64,000 nt of DNA from SHXO01 sp964523885 (GCA_964523885.1 CAZFYX010000032.1:5900-69899), one strand, 5' to 3'. Shown: positions 41,121 through 50,100, numbered from the stretch's first letter. Program-made: numbers and translations. Notes: generated by a model not told the origin, from the letters alone.

Positions 41121-42095
41121 ATGTCCAAGCCCGCCGAATGGGCCTTTCCCGCCGAGCTGCAGCCGAGCCAGGACGAGGTGCAGTTCGACCTGCAGCGCGC
41201 GCTCGACTCCGTCGTGATGCTGCACGCCGAGGTGCCCGAGGATGCATTCACCGCGCAGATCCTGGGCACCGAGCGCGTGGGCAATGCGGTGGCGATCCGC
41301 GAAGATGGCCTGCTGCTGACCATCGGCTACCTGATCACCGAGGCCGAGACCATCTGGCTCACCAGCAACAGCGGCCAGGTGGTGGCCGGCCATCCGCTCG
41401 CCTACGACTTCGCCACCGGCTTCGGCCTGGTGCAGCCGCTCGGTTCGCTGCGCATTCCAGCCCTGTCACGGGGATCGACCCGCACCTGCGTGCGCGGCGA
41501 CGACGTGTTCGTGCTGGGCCAGGGCGGGCGGGCGCACGCGCTCAAGGCGAAGGTTCTCGACAAGCGCGAGTTCGCCGGCTACTGGGAGTACCTGCTCGAC
41601 GAGGCGATCTTCACGGCGCCGGCCCATCCCCAGTGGGGCGGCGCCGCGCTGGTGAACGAGGCGGGCCAGCTGCTCGGCATCGGCTCGCTGCTGGTGCAGG
41701 AGGCGATCGAGGGCGAGACGGTACAGGGCAACATGATCGTCCCGATCGACCTGCTCGAGCCCATCCTCGACAACATGCTGCGCACCGGCGCCGGTCATGG
41801 ACCGCCGCGGCCCTGGCTGGGGATGTACTCCACCGAGGTGAACGGCGACGTGGTCGTCGCGGGCCTGGCCGAAGGCGGCCCGGCCCACCGCGCCGGTGTG
41901 CACCGGGGCGACCTGGTGCGCGAAGTCGCGGGGGAACGGGTGAAAAGCCTTCCCGACCTGTTCCGCAAGGTGTGGGGGTTGGGTGCGGCGGGGATCGAGG
42001 TGCCGCTCACCCTGGCGCGGGACGGGAACCTGCATCCGGTGCGACTGCGTTCGGGGGATCGCGCGGAGTTCCTGCGCAAGCCCCGGCTGCACTAG
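41121..42095 (+). CDS. HtrA/S1C-like protein with PDZ domain, catalytic triad lost
   Basis: The protein has 324 residues. A trypsin-like domain (about 25-225) is followed by a PDZ domain (about 235-310; AEGGPAHRAGVHRGDLVREVAGE). All three catalytic positions differ from DegP/DegS: the His of TNAHVV aligns with Y70 (TIGYLI), the Asp of ATDLAV with G100 (ATGFGL), and the Ser of GNSGGP with W172 (PQWGGA). It therefore should not be a protease. No signal peptide is seen, so it may be cytoplasmic. It could act as a scaffold or chaperone. A possible -10 (TAAGAT at 41074-41079) lies upstream. Confidence 0.85.
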   Translation: MSKPAEWAFPAELQPSQDEVQFDLQRALDSVVMLHAEVPEDAFTAQILGTERVGNAVAIREDGLLLTIGYLITEAETIWLTSNSGQVVAGHPLAYDFATGFGLVQPLGSLRIPALSRGSTRTCVRGDDVFVLGQGGRAHALKAKVLDKREFAGYWEYLLDEAIFTAPAHPQWGGAALVNEAGQLLGIGSLLVQEAIEGETVQGNMIVPIDLLEPILDNMLRTGAGHGPPRPWLGMYSTEVNGDVVVAGLAEGGPAHRAGVHRGDLVREVAGERVKSLPDLFRKVWGLGAAGIEVPLTLARDGNLHPVRLRSGDRAEFLRKPRLH

Positions 42096-42149
42096 CGTGC
42101 AGCGAGCAACGCGGAGGGCGTGTCACGCCTCTCGGCCACGCCTTCCCTT

Positions 42150-43112
42150 TCACTGCTTCTTGAACAGTTCGACCAGCGCACTCTCCAGCGCCTCTTCGAG
42201 CGGCGTCGCGGGGGCCTCGCCCACCAGCTTCGCCAGGCGCGCTCCCGAGAGGCGGTGCGGCACGTCCCAGAGGTAGCGCATCTCGGCCAGTTCGCGCCAC
42301 ATCGGCACCACCAGGCCACCGAGCTTCAGCACCGTCCACGGCAGGCTTCCCCGGTTCAGGCGAACGGTCGGGCCCAGCACCCGGCAGCGCCTGGCCGCGC
42401 GCTCGAGGTCGTGGAGGAAGGTCTCGCCATCCACGGCATGGCCGGGGAAGTGCAACACCTCGAACGGCGGCAGTGCGGCGCGCTGCGCCGCGACCCGCGT
42501 GAAGGTGCGTGCGAGGTCCGGCAGATACGCCCAGGCATGCTCGACATCGGTGCGGCCGGGATAGACGACCTTGCCCTGCGGCAGCGACTTCACCATCACC
42601 AGGTCGAACCAGGCGCCACGGCCCGGGCCGCCGAAGAAGTCGCCGGCACGCAGGATCACCGTCCGCAGGCCTGCGCGTGCGGCTTCGCGCAACGCCTCCT
42701 CGATCGCGACGCGGACGCGGCCCTTGCGGGCCGTGGGCGCCTGCGGGGTCTGCTCCAGCAGCAGCTGCGGCATGCCTGCGCCGAAGTTGTAGACGTTGCC
42801 GGGGAACATGAGCAGCGCCTTCAGGTCCCCGGCGACGCGGATGGCACGTTGCGCAAGCGGAAGCGCTTCGGCATGCCAGGCCGGGTACGGCGGGTTCACC
42901 GCATGCACGACGACGTCGGCATGACGCACCGTCTCGGCCAGCCGCGCGGGCTCGTCGAGTCCCATGCGCAGCCACCTGACGGATGCCGGAGCACCGGCGG
43001 GCGGTTCGTGGCGGACCTGGCCGTGCACCAGCCAGCCGGCGTCGCTGAATGCACGCGCAAGCGCCTGGCCGAGACGGCCGCCGGCGCCGAGGATGAGAGC
43101 GGTGCCCGCCAT
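42150..43112 (-). CDS. NAD(P)-binding SDR/NmrA-like epimerase-family protein
   Basis: The protein has 320 residues. The dinucleotide-binding motif is LILGAGGRLGQALARAFSDAG, and later VVVHAVNPPYPAWH and LMFPGNVYNFG follow. In extended SDRs the catalytic Tyr is in YxxxK; here VYNFG lacks the Lys, so classical dehydrogenase or epimerase activity is doubtful. The C-terminal half (VILRAGDFFGGPGRGAWFD) fits NAD-dependent epimerase/atypical SDR proteins. It is divergent from the aminotransferase gene and convergent with the HtrA-like gene. Confidence 0.85.
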   Translation of the reverse strand: MAGTALILGAGGRLGQALARAFSDAGWLVHGQVRHEPPAGAPASVRWLRMGLDEPARLAETVRHADVVVHAVNPPYPAWHAEALPLAQRAIRVAGDLKALLMFPGNVYNFGAGMPQLLLEQTPQAPTARKGRVRVAIEEALREAARAGLRTVILRAGDFFGGPGRGAWFDLVMVKSLPQGKVVYPGRTDVEHAWAYLPDLARTFTRVAAQRAALPPFEVLHFPGHAVDGETFLHDLERAARRCRVLGPTVRLNRGSLPWTVLKLGGLVVPMWRELAEMRYLWDVPHRLSGARLAKLVGEAPATPLEEALESALVELFKKQ

Positions 43113-43251
43113 GAGCTCGCAAGCAAGAAGGTTCGGTGTCGCGCCATGCTATCAGGGTGTCGCGCAACGCGGTCAGCCCGGCGCGATCGGCGGACCCCGA
43201 CGCGGTAAACTAGCGCGCCACCTGGCAGCCCGGAAACGACGAGGAGAACGA

Positions 43252-44547
43252 ATGGACGCGGCACGGCAGACCGAACTGTTGGCACATGCTGGGAAGTATC
43301 TCGCCGGGGGCGGTACCGGGCTGTTCGTCCTGCCCGCCGAGCTCAATCTCGTGGTCGAGCGTGGCGAGGGCAGCCGCGTATGGGACGTCGCGGGCCGCGA
43401 GTACATCGACTATCACCTGAGCTCGGGCCCTGCCCTGCTCGGCCACGCGCACCCGGCCATCACCGAGGCGGTGCAGCGCCAGCTGCCCAAGGGCACGACC
43501 TTCTTCTTCCTCAACGAGCCGGAGATCCAGCTCGGCCGCAAGCTGGTCGATGCCATCCCGTGCGCCGACGTCGTGCTCTACACCGGCTCGGGCACCGAAG
43601 CGACGTTCTATGCGCTGCGCATCGCGCGCGCCTATACCCGGCGCAACAAGGTCCTCAAGTTCGAGGGCGCCTGGCACGGCATGCACGACTACGGTCTATG
43701 GGGCACGGTGCCCGCCCAGCCGTCGGCCTACCCGCATGCGCAGCCCGATTCCGTGGGCGTCCCGCGCGAGACCGGCGAGATGGTGCTGGTCACGCCCTTC
43801 AACGACGCCGAAGGCGCGGTGAAGATGATCGAGCGCCACGCGCACGAGCTCGCCGCGGTGATGGTCGAGCCACTGCAGCGGGTGCTCACGCCCGATCCCG
43901 TGTTCCTGAAGGCGGTGCGCGAGGTGACGCGCAGGCACGGCATCGTGATGATCTACGACGAGATCGTCACCGGCTTCCGCATCGCCTGGGGCGGCGCCCA
44001 GGAGCGCTACGGCGTGGTCCCGGACCTCGCCTGCTACGGCAAGGCGATCAGCGGCGGCTTCCCGCTGGCGGCGGTGGCCGGCAATGGCGAGATCATGTCG
44101 GTGCTGGATGCGCGCAGCCGGCCCAAGGCGGACGTGGTGTGGGCCACCAACACGTTGAACGGCAACCCGGTCTGCTCGGCCGCCGGCGTGGCCGCGCTGG
44201 ACGTGCTGGCGCGGCCCGGGGTGTACGACCAGCTGCGCCGTATCGGTTCGCGCCTGCGCGCCGGGATGGTGGAGTCGGGCACGCGGCACGGCTTCACGGT
44301 GCAGGCCCCGGGGGAGGATGCCGTGTGGGGCATCCGCTTCACCGAGCGTCCGCTGCGCAACTGGATGGACCTCACCACCCACAACAAGGACCTCGGCTGG
44401 CGCTGGGCCATCGAGCTGATGAAGCGGGGCCTGCTGGTGAATCCGAACGAGAAGTTCTACATCTCGCTTGCGCACACCGACGCGGACGTGGACCGCACGC
44501 TGGGCATCGTCGACGACGCGTTCGCGGCACTGAAGAAGCAGGGGTGA
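43252..44547 (+). CDS. Class III PLP-dependent aminotransferase (aminomutase-like)
   Basis: The protein has 431 residues. GSGTEATFYALRIARAYT is the phosphate-binding region, MIYDEIVTGFRIAWGG carries the Asp that holds the pyridine ring, and the PLP lysine is in CYGKAISGGFPLAAVAG. The form is close to glutamate-1-semialdehyde aminomutase and related aminotransferases that accept amines or omega-amino acids. Since the opening lacks any haem-pathway neighbours, a catabolic transaminase is more likely than HemL. GAGGAG lies seven bases before the ATG. It is divergent from the SDR gene. Confidence 0.9.
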   Translation: MDAARQTELLAHAGKYLAGGGTGLFVLPAELNLVVERGEGSRVWDVAGREYIDYHLSSGPALLGHAHPAITEAVQRQLPKGTTFFFLNEPEIQLGRKLVDAIPCADVVLYTGSGTEATFYALRIARAYTRRNKVLKFEGAWHGMHDYGLWGTVPAQPSAYPHAQPDSVGVPRETGEMVLVTPFNDAEGAVKMIERHAHELAAVMVEPLQRVLTPDPVFLKAVREVTRRHGIVMIYDEIVTGFRIAWGGAQERYGVVPDLACYGKAISGGFPLAAVAGNGEIMSVLDARSRPKADVVWATNTLNGNPVCSAAGVAALDVLARPGVYDQLRRIGSRLRAGMVESGTRHGFTVQAPGEDAVWGIRFTERPLRNWMDLTTHNKDLGWRWAIELMKRGLLVNPNEKFYISLAHTDADVDRTLGIVDDAFAALKKQG

Positions 44548-44575
44548 GTGGTGCGGCTGGCCGGGTGACCGCTGG

Positions 44576-44674
44576 GGCCGCAAGGGCGCAAAGTCGACGC
44601 AAAGAGCCCCGCAGGGCTTTCGAACAGAACCCTTGCGGCCGTTCTCTGCGCCTTTGCGCCGATGCGGCAAGGCC
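44576..44674. repeat. Repeat-arm inverted element C
   Basis: Left arm 44576-44606 (units like CGCAAAG) and right arm 44643-44674 (CGCCTTTGCGCC and related) are partly complementary. An inner hairpin CCGCAGGG/CCCTTGCGG sits between. The design matches the elements at 38.0 and 51.5 kb. It lies between the aminotransferase and DUF1328 genes. Confidence 0.55.
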
Positions 44675-44732
44675 GTAGCAGCGCGGTACAACGGTTGCTG
44701 GCCCGGGAAGCATCGGCAACCGGGAGACCGCC

Positions 44733-44906
44733 ATGCTCAAGTGGGCCCTGATCTTCTTCATCATCTCCATCATCGCCGGCGTGTTCGGCTTCACCGGCAT
44801 CGCCGCGGGTTCCGCGGCCATCGCCAAGATCCTGTTCTGGATCGCCGTCGTGCTGTTCGTGCTGTTCCTGGTGCTCGGCCTGACGATCTACAAGAGCGTC
44901 ACGTAA
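44733..44906 (+). CDS. DUF1328/YtjA-family small membrane protein
   Basis: The protein has 57 residues and two membrane helices: MLKWALIFFIISIIAGVFGF and then, after GIAAGSAAIAKI, LFWIAVVLFVLFLVLGL. This is the standard DUF1328 layout, and the length of 50-60 residues is typical. The role is unknown; these peptides appear in many Proteobacteria, often near stress genes. CGGGAGACC precedes the ATG. It is followed by a good intrinsic terminator, so it is a monocistronic unit after repeat element C. Confidence 0.88.
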   Translation: MLKWALIFFIISIIAGVFGFTGIAAGSAAIAKILFWIAVVLFVLFLVLGLTIYKSVT

Positions 44907-44950
44907 CCCGGCACCCCGGGGCGGCCGCCCGCCCTCGCTGCATTGCACCA

Positions 44951-44980
44951 ACGACGGAGGCCCTTCGTCCTCCGCGTTTT
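44951..44980 (+). terminator. Intrinsic terminator after the DUF1328 gene
   Basis: A stem of ACG(A)CGGAGG with CCTCCGCGT and an eight-base loop is followed directly by TTTT. It lies 45 bases beyond the stop and ends the small membrane-protein transcript before the acyl-CoA ligase gene. Confidence 0.7.
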
Positions 44981-45049
44981 CCCGTATACCATTAGCGCAC
45001 CCGGCTGAGGCGCAGGCGCGCCCGCGGGCTTGACCAAAGACACCGCGCG

Positions 45050-47020
45050 ATGGCCGCCTCCCCCGAATCCCGTGAGGCAGCCGGGACCTTTCCCCGGCTG
45101 CTGCTCCAGCATGTCCGCGCGCGTCCCGATGCCGTCGCCATGCGCGAGAAGGACCTCGGCATCTGGCAGTCGTGGACGTGGCGACAGGTGGCCGACAACG
45201 TGCGCGACCTCGCCTGCGGGTTGAACGCACTGGGCTTCCGGCGCGGCGAGAACCTGGCGATCATCGGGGACAACCGGCCGCAACTGTACTGGGCCATGGC
45301 CGCGGCGCAATCGCTGGGCGGCGTGCCCGTGCCCCTGTACCAGGACGCCATCGCCGACGAGATGGCCTACATCCTCGACGACGCCGACGTGCGCTTCGCC
45401 GTGGTCGAGGACCAGGAGCAGGTCGACAAGCTGCTCGAGATCAGGCACCGATTGCCCAAGCTGGAGACCATCCTCTACGAGGATCCGCGCGGGATGCGCA
45501 ACTACACCCAGCCGTTCCTGCACCGCTACAGCGAGGTGCAGGGGCTGGGACGCAAGCTGCACCAGGACCATTCGGCGTTCTACCAGCGGGAACTGGAGCA
45601 GGGCAGCCCGGCCGACGTGGCGATCATGATGTACACGTCCGGTACCACCGGCAAGCCCAAGGGCGTATGCCACACCCACACCGCGCTGATCGCCGCTGCC
45701 CGCGGGGGCTGCGAGTTCGACAAGCTGGGACCCGGCGACGAGATCCTCTCCTACCTGCCGATGGCCTGGGTCGGCGACAACCTGTTCTCCTACGCGCAGG
45801 CGCTGGTCGGCGGCATGACGATCAACTGCCCCGAATCCGGCGACACGGTGATGACCGATATGCGCGAGATCGGGCCCACCTACTACTTCGCGCCGCCGCG
45901 CATCTTCGAGAACCTGCTCACGCAGGTGATGATCCGGATGGAGGATGCGAGCCGGATCAAGCGCGCCCTGTTCCATTACTTCCTGGGCGTCGCGCGCCGA
46001 TGCGGCGCCGAGATCCTCGACGGCAGGCCCGGCGTCTCCTTGGGCGACCGGCTGCTGTACGGCCTGGGCAACCTGGCGGTCTACGGACCACTGCGCAACG
46101 TGCTGGGCATGAGCCGCATCCGGGTGGCGTACACGGCGGGTGCGGCGATCGGGCCGGACCTGTTCCGCTTCTACCGCTCCATCGGCCTCAACCTCAAGCA
46201 GCTGTACGGCTCCACCGAGACCTGCGCCTACGTGTGCCTGCAGCCGGACGGCCGGATCAAGTTCGACAGCGTGGGCCTGCCCGCACCCGGCGTCGAGGTG
46301 AAGATCGCCGACAACGGCGAGGTGCTGGTGAAGAGCGCCGCCATGCTCAAGTCGTACTACAAGCGCCCGGACGCGACCGCCGAGGTGTTCGACGAGCACG
46401 GCTACTTCCGCACCGGGGATGCCGGCTTCTTCGACCCCGAGGGCCACCTCAAGATCATCGACCGCGCCAAGGACGTCGGCAAGCTCAGCGACGGCAGCGT
46501 GTTCGCGCCCAACTACATCGAGAACAAGCTCAAGTTCTTCCAGCACGTCAAGGAGGCGGTGGCGTTCGGGCACGACCGCAGCCAGGTCTGCGCTTTCATC
46601 AACATCGACCTCGGCGCGGTGGGCAACTGGGCGGAGCGGCGCGGACTCGCCTATGCGGGCTACACCGACCTCGCCGGCAAGCCCGAGGTGTATGACCTGA
46701 TCGTCGATTGCGTCGAGCAGGTCAACCGGGAGCTGGCGGCGGACCCCATGGTGTCCGGCTCGCAGATCCACCGCTTCCTGGTGCTGCACAAGGAGCTCGA
46801 CCCGGACGACGACGAGCTCACGCGCACCCGCAAGGTGCGGCGCGGGTTCATCGCGGAGAAGTACGCGCCGCTGGTGGAGGCGCTGTACTCGGGCAAGGAC
46901 AGCTGCCGCATCGAGACCGAGGTCAAGTTCGAGGACGGCCGCCGCGGAAAGATCGTGGCGGACGTGCGCATCCGCGACGTGAAGACCTTCCCGACCCAGC
47001 CGCAGCAGAAGGCCGCCTGA
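45050..47020 (+). CDS. Long-chain acyl-CoA synthetase (AMP-forming), Liv-cluster associated
   Basis: The protein has 656 residues. The P-loop-like MMYTSGTTGKPKG, the adenylate motif YGSTETCAYV and the hinge YFRTGDAGFF then IDRAKDVGKLSDG define an AMP-forming acyl-CoA ligase of the FACS/AMP-binding enzyme C branch. It activates a carboxylic acid to its CoA ester at the expense of ATP. Its stop shares a base with the livG start (TGATG), so it is the first gene of the transporter cluster. That coupling suggests the substrate is what the ABC transporter imports, likely a medium-chain or aromatic acid. TATACC (44985-44990) may be the -10. Confidence 0.92.
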   Translation: MAASPESREAAGTFPRLLLQHVRARPDAVAMREKDLGIWQSWTWRQVADNVRDLACGLNALGFRRGENLAIIGDNRPQLYWAMAAAQSLGGVPVPLYQDAIADEMAYILDDADVRFAVVEDQEQVDKLLEIRHRLPKLETILYEDPRGMRNYTQPFLHRYSEVQGLGRKLHQDHSAFYQRELEQGSPADVAIMMYTSGTTGKPKGVCHTHTALIAAARGGCEFDKLGPGDEILSYLPMAWVGDNLFSYAQALVGGMTINCPESGDTVMTDMREIGPTYYFAPPRIFENLLTQVMIRMEDASRIKRALFHYFLGVARRCGAEILDGRPGVSLGDRLLYGLGNLAVYGPLRNVLGMSRIRVAYTAGAAIGPDLFRFYRSIGLNLKQLYGSTETCAYVCLQPDGRIKFDSVGLPAPGVEVKIADNGEVLVKSAAMLKSYYKRPDATAEVFDEHGYFRTGDAGFFDPEGHLKIIDRAKDVGKLSDGSVFAPNYIENKLKFFQHVKEAVAFGHDRSQVCAFINIDLGAVGNWAERRGLAYAGYTDLAGKPEVYDLIVDCVEQVNRELAADPMVSGSQIHRFLVLHKELDPDDDELTRTRKVRRGFIAEKYAPLVEALYSGKDSCRIETEVKFEDGRRGKIVADVRIRDVKTFPTQPQQKAA

Positions 47021-47814
47021 TGGGCGACGCGGCGCAGCGCAAGATCGGCGATGTCATGCTCTCGGTCGAGGGCATCTCGCTCGCCTTCGGCGGGGTGAAG
47101 GCGCTCAACGACGTGAGCTTCGACGTGCGCCAGGGCGAGATCCGCGCCATCATCGGTCCCAACGGCGCAGGCAAGTCGTCGATGCTCAACGTGATCAACG
47201 GCGTGTACCACCCGCAGCAGGGCACCGTGCGCTACCGCGGCGAGGCGCGCCAGAAGGTCGACCCGCATCGCGCCGCGCAGCAGGGCATCGCGCGCACGTT
47301 CCAGAACATCGCGCTGTTCCGCGGCATGAGCGTGCTCGACAACATCATGACCGGGCGCAACCTGAAGATGCGCTCCGGGCTGCTGTGGCAGGCGCTCTAT
47401 GTGGGCCGCAACCGACGCGAGGAGCTGGAGCACCGCACCCGGGTCGAGGAGATCATCGACTTCCTGCAGATCGAGCACATCCGCAAGACCCCGGTCGGGC
47501 GGCTGCCGTACGGCCTGCAGAAGCGCGTGGAGCTCGCGCGCGCGCTCGCGGCCGAGCCCGTGCTGCTCCTGCTCGACGAGCCGATGGCCGGCATGAACGT
47601 CGAGGAGAAACAGGACATGTGCCGCTTCATCCTCGACGTGAACGAGGAGTTCGGCACCACCATCGTGCTGATCGAGCACGACATGGGCGTGGTGATGGAC
47701 ATCTCCGACCGCATCGTCGTGCTGGATTACGGGCGCAAGATCGGCGACGGCCTGCCCGAGGAGATCCGCGGCAACCAGGCAGTCATTGATGCTTACCTGG
47801 GCGTTGCACACTGA
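47020..47814 (+). CDS. livG: Branched-chain-type ABC transporter ATPase LivG
   Basis: The protein has 264 residues. Walker A is GPNGAGKSS, Walker B is LLLLDEPMAGMN, and the signature region is LPYGLQKRVELARAL. The loop segment RTFQNIALFRGMSVLDNIMTGR is typical of LivG, as is the GDGLPEEIRGNQAVIDAYLG ending. It energises uptake by LivH/LivM with periplasmic binding protein LivK. It starts with TGATG overlap to the acyl-CoA ligase. A repeat-arm element separates it from livH. Confidence 0.95.
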   Translation: MGDAAQRKIGDVMLSVEGISLAFGGVKALNDVSFDVRQGEIRAIIGPNGAGKSSMLNVINGVYHPQQGTVRYRGEARQKVDPHRAAQQGIARTFQNIALFRGMSVLDNIMTGRNLKMRSGLLWQALYVGRNRREELEHRTRVEEIIDFLQIEHIRKTPVGRLPYGLQKRVELARALAAEPVLLLLDEPMAGMNVEEKQDMCRFILDVNEEFGTTIVLIEHDMGVVMDISDRIVVLDYGRKIGDGLPEEIRGNQAVIDAYLGVAH

Positions 47815-47820
47815 CACGAA

Positions 47821-47924
47821 GTGAAAAGGTGAAGAGGTGAAGAAGTGAACGGACCAGTCGGCTGGTATGCACCGAGCCGCGCGCAGCGCGGCCCCTTCAC
47901 CTTTTCACCTCTTCACTTCTTCAC
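47821..47924. repeat. Repeat-arm inverted element D (GTGAARAR octamers)
   Basis: Left arm 47821-47849 consists of the octamers GTGAAAAG, GTGAAGAG, GTGAAGAA and a partial fourth. Right arm 47896-47924 is nearly the exact reverse complement in the same order of pairing. The 46-base loop contains its own hairpin GCCGCGC/GCGCGGC (47876-47892). It fills the livG-livH gap inside one operon. Confidence 0.8.
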
Positions 47925-47934
47925 CGCGTAAGCG

Positions 47935-48846
47935 ATGCAGTTCTTCTTCGAAGTCCTCATCGGCGGCCTCCTCTCGGGAGTGATGTACTCCCTGGTGGCG
48001 CTGGGCTTCGTGCTCATCTACAAGGCCTCGGGCGTGTTCAATTTCGCCCAGGGCGCGATGGTGTTCTTCGCCGCGCTGGCGTTCGTCACCGTGTCCGAGC
48101 TGGCGGGCCTGCCGTTCTGGGCCGCCTTCGTCATCACGCTGGCGGTGATGGTCGCGGTGGGGGTGCTCACCGAGCGCGTCGTGCTGCGGCCCCTGGTGAA
48201 CCAGCCGCAGATCTCGCTGTTCATGGCCACCATCGGGCTCACCTTCTTCATCGAGGGGGTGGCACAGCTGATCCAGCTGTGGGCGTTCGAGGACATGAGC
48301 CCTCGCCCGCTCAAGCTGGGCATCCAGGACGAGCCGATCGCGTGGCTGATGGACCGCTTCAACATCCTGATCAGCTCGTTCGACGTGTTCGCCGCGCTGG
48401 TTGCCGGCGTGCTGGTCGCATCGCTCGCCCTGTTCTTCAACAAGACCCGCATCGGCCGCGCACTGCGCGCGGTCGCGGACGACCACCAGGCCGCGCTGTC
48501 GGTGGGCATCCCGCTCAAGTTCATCTGGGGCATCGTGTGGTCGGTGGCCGGCTTCGTGGCGCTGGTGGCGGGGCTGATGTGGGGCGCACGAACCGGGGTG
48601 CAGTTCGCGCTCACGCTGCTGGCGCTGAAGGCGCTGCCGGTGCTGATCCTCGGCGGGTTCGAGTCGATCGCCGGCGCCATCGTCGGCGGCCTGATCATCG
48701 GCGCCGCGGAGAAGCTGGCCGAGGTCTACCTTGGGCCACACGTGGGCGGCGGCATCGAAGGCTGGTTCGCCTACGTGCTGGCGCTGCTGTTCCTGCTGGT
48801 GCGCCCGGAGGGGCTGTTCGGGGAGAAGCACATTGACCGGGTCTGA
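47935..48846 (+). CDS. livH: Branched-chain-type ABC permease LivH
   Basis: The protein has 303 residues with about eight membrane helices. The opening LLSGVMYSLVALGFVLIYKASGVFNFAQGAMV and the central KTRIGRALRAVADDHQAALSVGI loop (coupling helix) are LivH-family signatures. GGFESIAGAIVGGLIIGAAEKL near the end is also typical. It forms the membrane channel with LivM. The ATG follows repeat element D by ten bases, with only a weak ribosome site (TAAGCG). It is separated from livM by element E. Confidence 0.95.
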   Translation: MQFFFEVLIGGLLSGVMYSLVALGFVLIYKASGVFNFAQGAMVFFAALAFVTVSELAGLPFWAAFVITLAVMVAVGVLTERVVLRPLVNQPQISLFMATIGLTFFIEGVAQLIQLWAFEDMSPRPLKLGIQDEPIAWLMDRFNILISSFDVFAALVAGVLVASLALFFNKTRIGRALRAVADDHQAALSVGIPLKFIWGIVWSVAGFVALVAGLMWGARTGVQFALTLLALKALPVLILGGFESIAGAIVGGLIIGAAEKLAEVYLGPHVGGGIEGWFAYVLALLFLLVRPEGLFGEKHIDRV

Positions 48847-48850
48847 GGGG

Positions 48851-49022
48851 GAGGCTAGAGGCGAGAGGCTAGAGGCTAGAGGGACCGAGCTAGCGCCCAT
48901 GCGCCTATCTAATTGCTGCAACTATGCAATTGAATCAGCGAACGCTCGTCGCCTTCCGCCTCCAGCCTCCAGCCTCCAGCCTCTAGCCTCTAGCCTCTAG
49001 CCTCCAGCCTCCAGCCTCTAGC
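48851..49022. repeat. Repeat-arm inverted element E (CCTCTAG/CCTCCAG heptamers)
   Basis: The left arm (48851-48883) has four heptamers of GGCTAGA type. The right arm (48958-49022) has nine heptamers, alternating runs of CCTCCAG and CCTCTAG, complementary to the left arm. A 74-base spacer contains AATTGC/GCAATT. The last right-arm base lies one base before the livM ATG, so the usual ribosome-site region of livM is made of repeat. Confidence 0.85.
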
Positions 49023-49023
49023 C

Positions 49024-50100
49024 ATGTTTTACCGAGAAGCCGGCCAGTTCAAGAGCACCTACGCTGCCGACCAGCAGCTGTTCCCGATCCGCCAGGACCG
49101 GCTGGCGATGCTCGTCCTGCTGGCGGTGGCCTATCTGGCGGTGCCCGCGCTCGGGAACGACTACTGGTTCAGCGCGATCCTGATCCCGTTCCTGGTGTTC
49201 GCGCTCGCGGCGCTGGGACTGAACATCCTCACCGGTTACGCGGGCCAGCTGTCGCTCGGCTCGGCCGCCTTCATGGCAGTGGGCGCGGTGGCGGCCTACA
49301 ACTTCGAGCTGCGGGTGCCCGGCCTGCCGCTGCTGGTGAGCTTCATCCTGGGCGGGCTGTGCGCGGCCCTGGTGGGCGTGGCGTTCGGCCTGCCCAGCCT
49401 GCGCATCAAGGGCTTCTACCTCGCGGTGGCCACGCTGGCCGCGCAGTTTTTCATCCCCTGGCTGCTGGTGAAGGTGAGCTGGTTCTCCAACGACAGCGCC
49501 TCGGGCGTGATCACCGCGCAGCCGATGGAGATCCTCGGCTACGTGTTCGACACCCCGCTGGAGAAGTACCTGCTGGTGCTGACCATCGTGGCGCTGCTCG
49601 CGCTGGCGGCGAAGAACATCACGCGCAGCGCCATGGGCCGGGCATGGATGGCGGTGCGCGACATGGACGTCGCGGCCGAGGTGATCGGGATCCCGATCAT
49701 GCGCACCAAGCTGCTCGCCTTCGCGGTCAGCTCGTTCTACTGCGGCGTGGCCGGCGCCCTGTACGCCTATGCCTACGTCGGCACGGTGCAGCCCGAGGAC
49801 CTCAACCTCGACCTGTCGTTCCGCATCCTGTTCATGGTGATCGTGGGCGGCATCGGGAGCATCATGGGCTCGTTCCTGGGCGCCGCGTTCATCGTGCTGC
49901 TGCCGATCCTGCTGGAGGTCGGCTTCAACGGCGCCTCGCACCTGTTCGGGCTGAACCTCACGCCGGGCACCGTGTCGATGGTGCAGTTGCTGGTGTTCGG
50001 GGCGCTGATCATCTTCTTCCTGATCGTGGAGCCGCACGGGCTCGCGCGGTTATGGCAGATCACCAAGGAGAAGTTGCGGCTGTGGCCGTTCCCGCATTGA
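49024..50100 (+). CDS. livM: Branched-chain-type ABC permease LivM
   Basis: The protein has 358 residues. About nine membrane helices follow the conserved start MFYREAGQFKSTYAADQQLF, which is typical for this subgroup and supports the start codon. LGLNILTGYAGQLSLGSAAFMAVGA is the LivM signature, and SAMGRAWMAVRDMDVAAEVIG the coupling loop. It pairs with LivH. There is no purine-rich ribosome site upstream because repeat element E runs up to the start codon, so its translation may depend on the fold of that element or on coupling. Confidence 0.95.
   Translation: MFYREAGQFKSTYAADQQLFPIRQDRLAMLVLLAVAYLAVPALGNDYWFSAILIPFLVFALAALGLNILTGYAGQLSLGSAAFMAVGAVAAYNFELRVPGLPLLVSFILGGLCAALVGVAFGLPSLRIKGFYLAVATLAAQFFIPWLLVKVSWFSNDSASGVITAQPMEILGYVFDTPLEKYLLVLTIVALLALAAKNITRSAMGRAWMAVRDMDVAAEVIGIPIMRTKLLAFAVSSFYCGVAGALYAYAYVGTVQPEDLNLDLSFRILFMVIVGGIGSIMGSFLGAAFIVLLPILLEVGFNGASHLFGLNLTPGTVSMVQLLVFGALIIFFLIVEPHGLARLWQITKEKLRLWPFPH

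Noticed and set aside
43252..44547. Glutamate-1-semialdehyde aminomutase HemL
   Set aside because: The PLP and domain motifs are shared by the wider class III aminotransferases and no haem genes are near. A specific HemL call is not justified.
48958..49022. Possible CRISPR or direct-repeat array from repeated heptamers
   Set aside because: Units are 7 bases and contiguous with no spacers, and they are mirrored by a complementary arm upstream, so this is an inverted repeat element.
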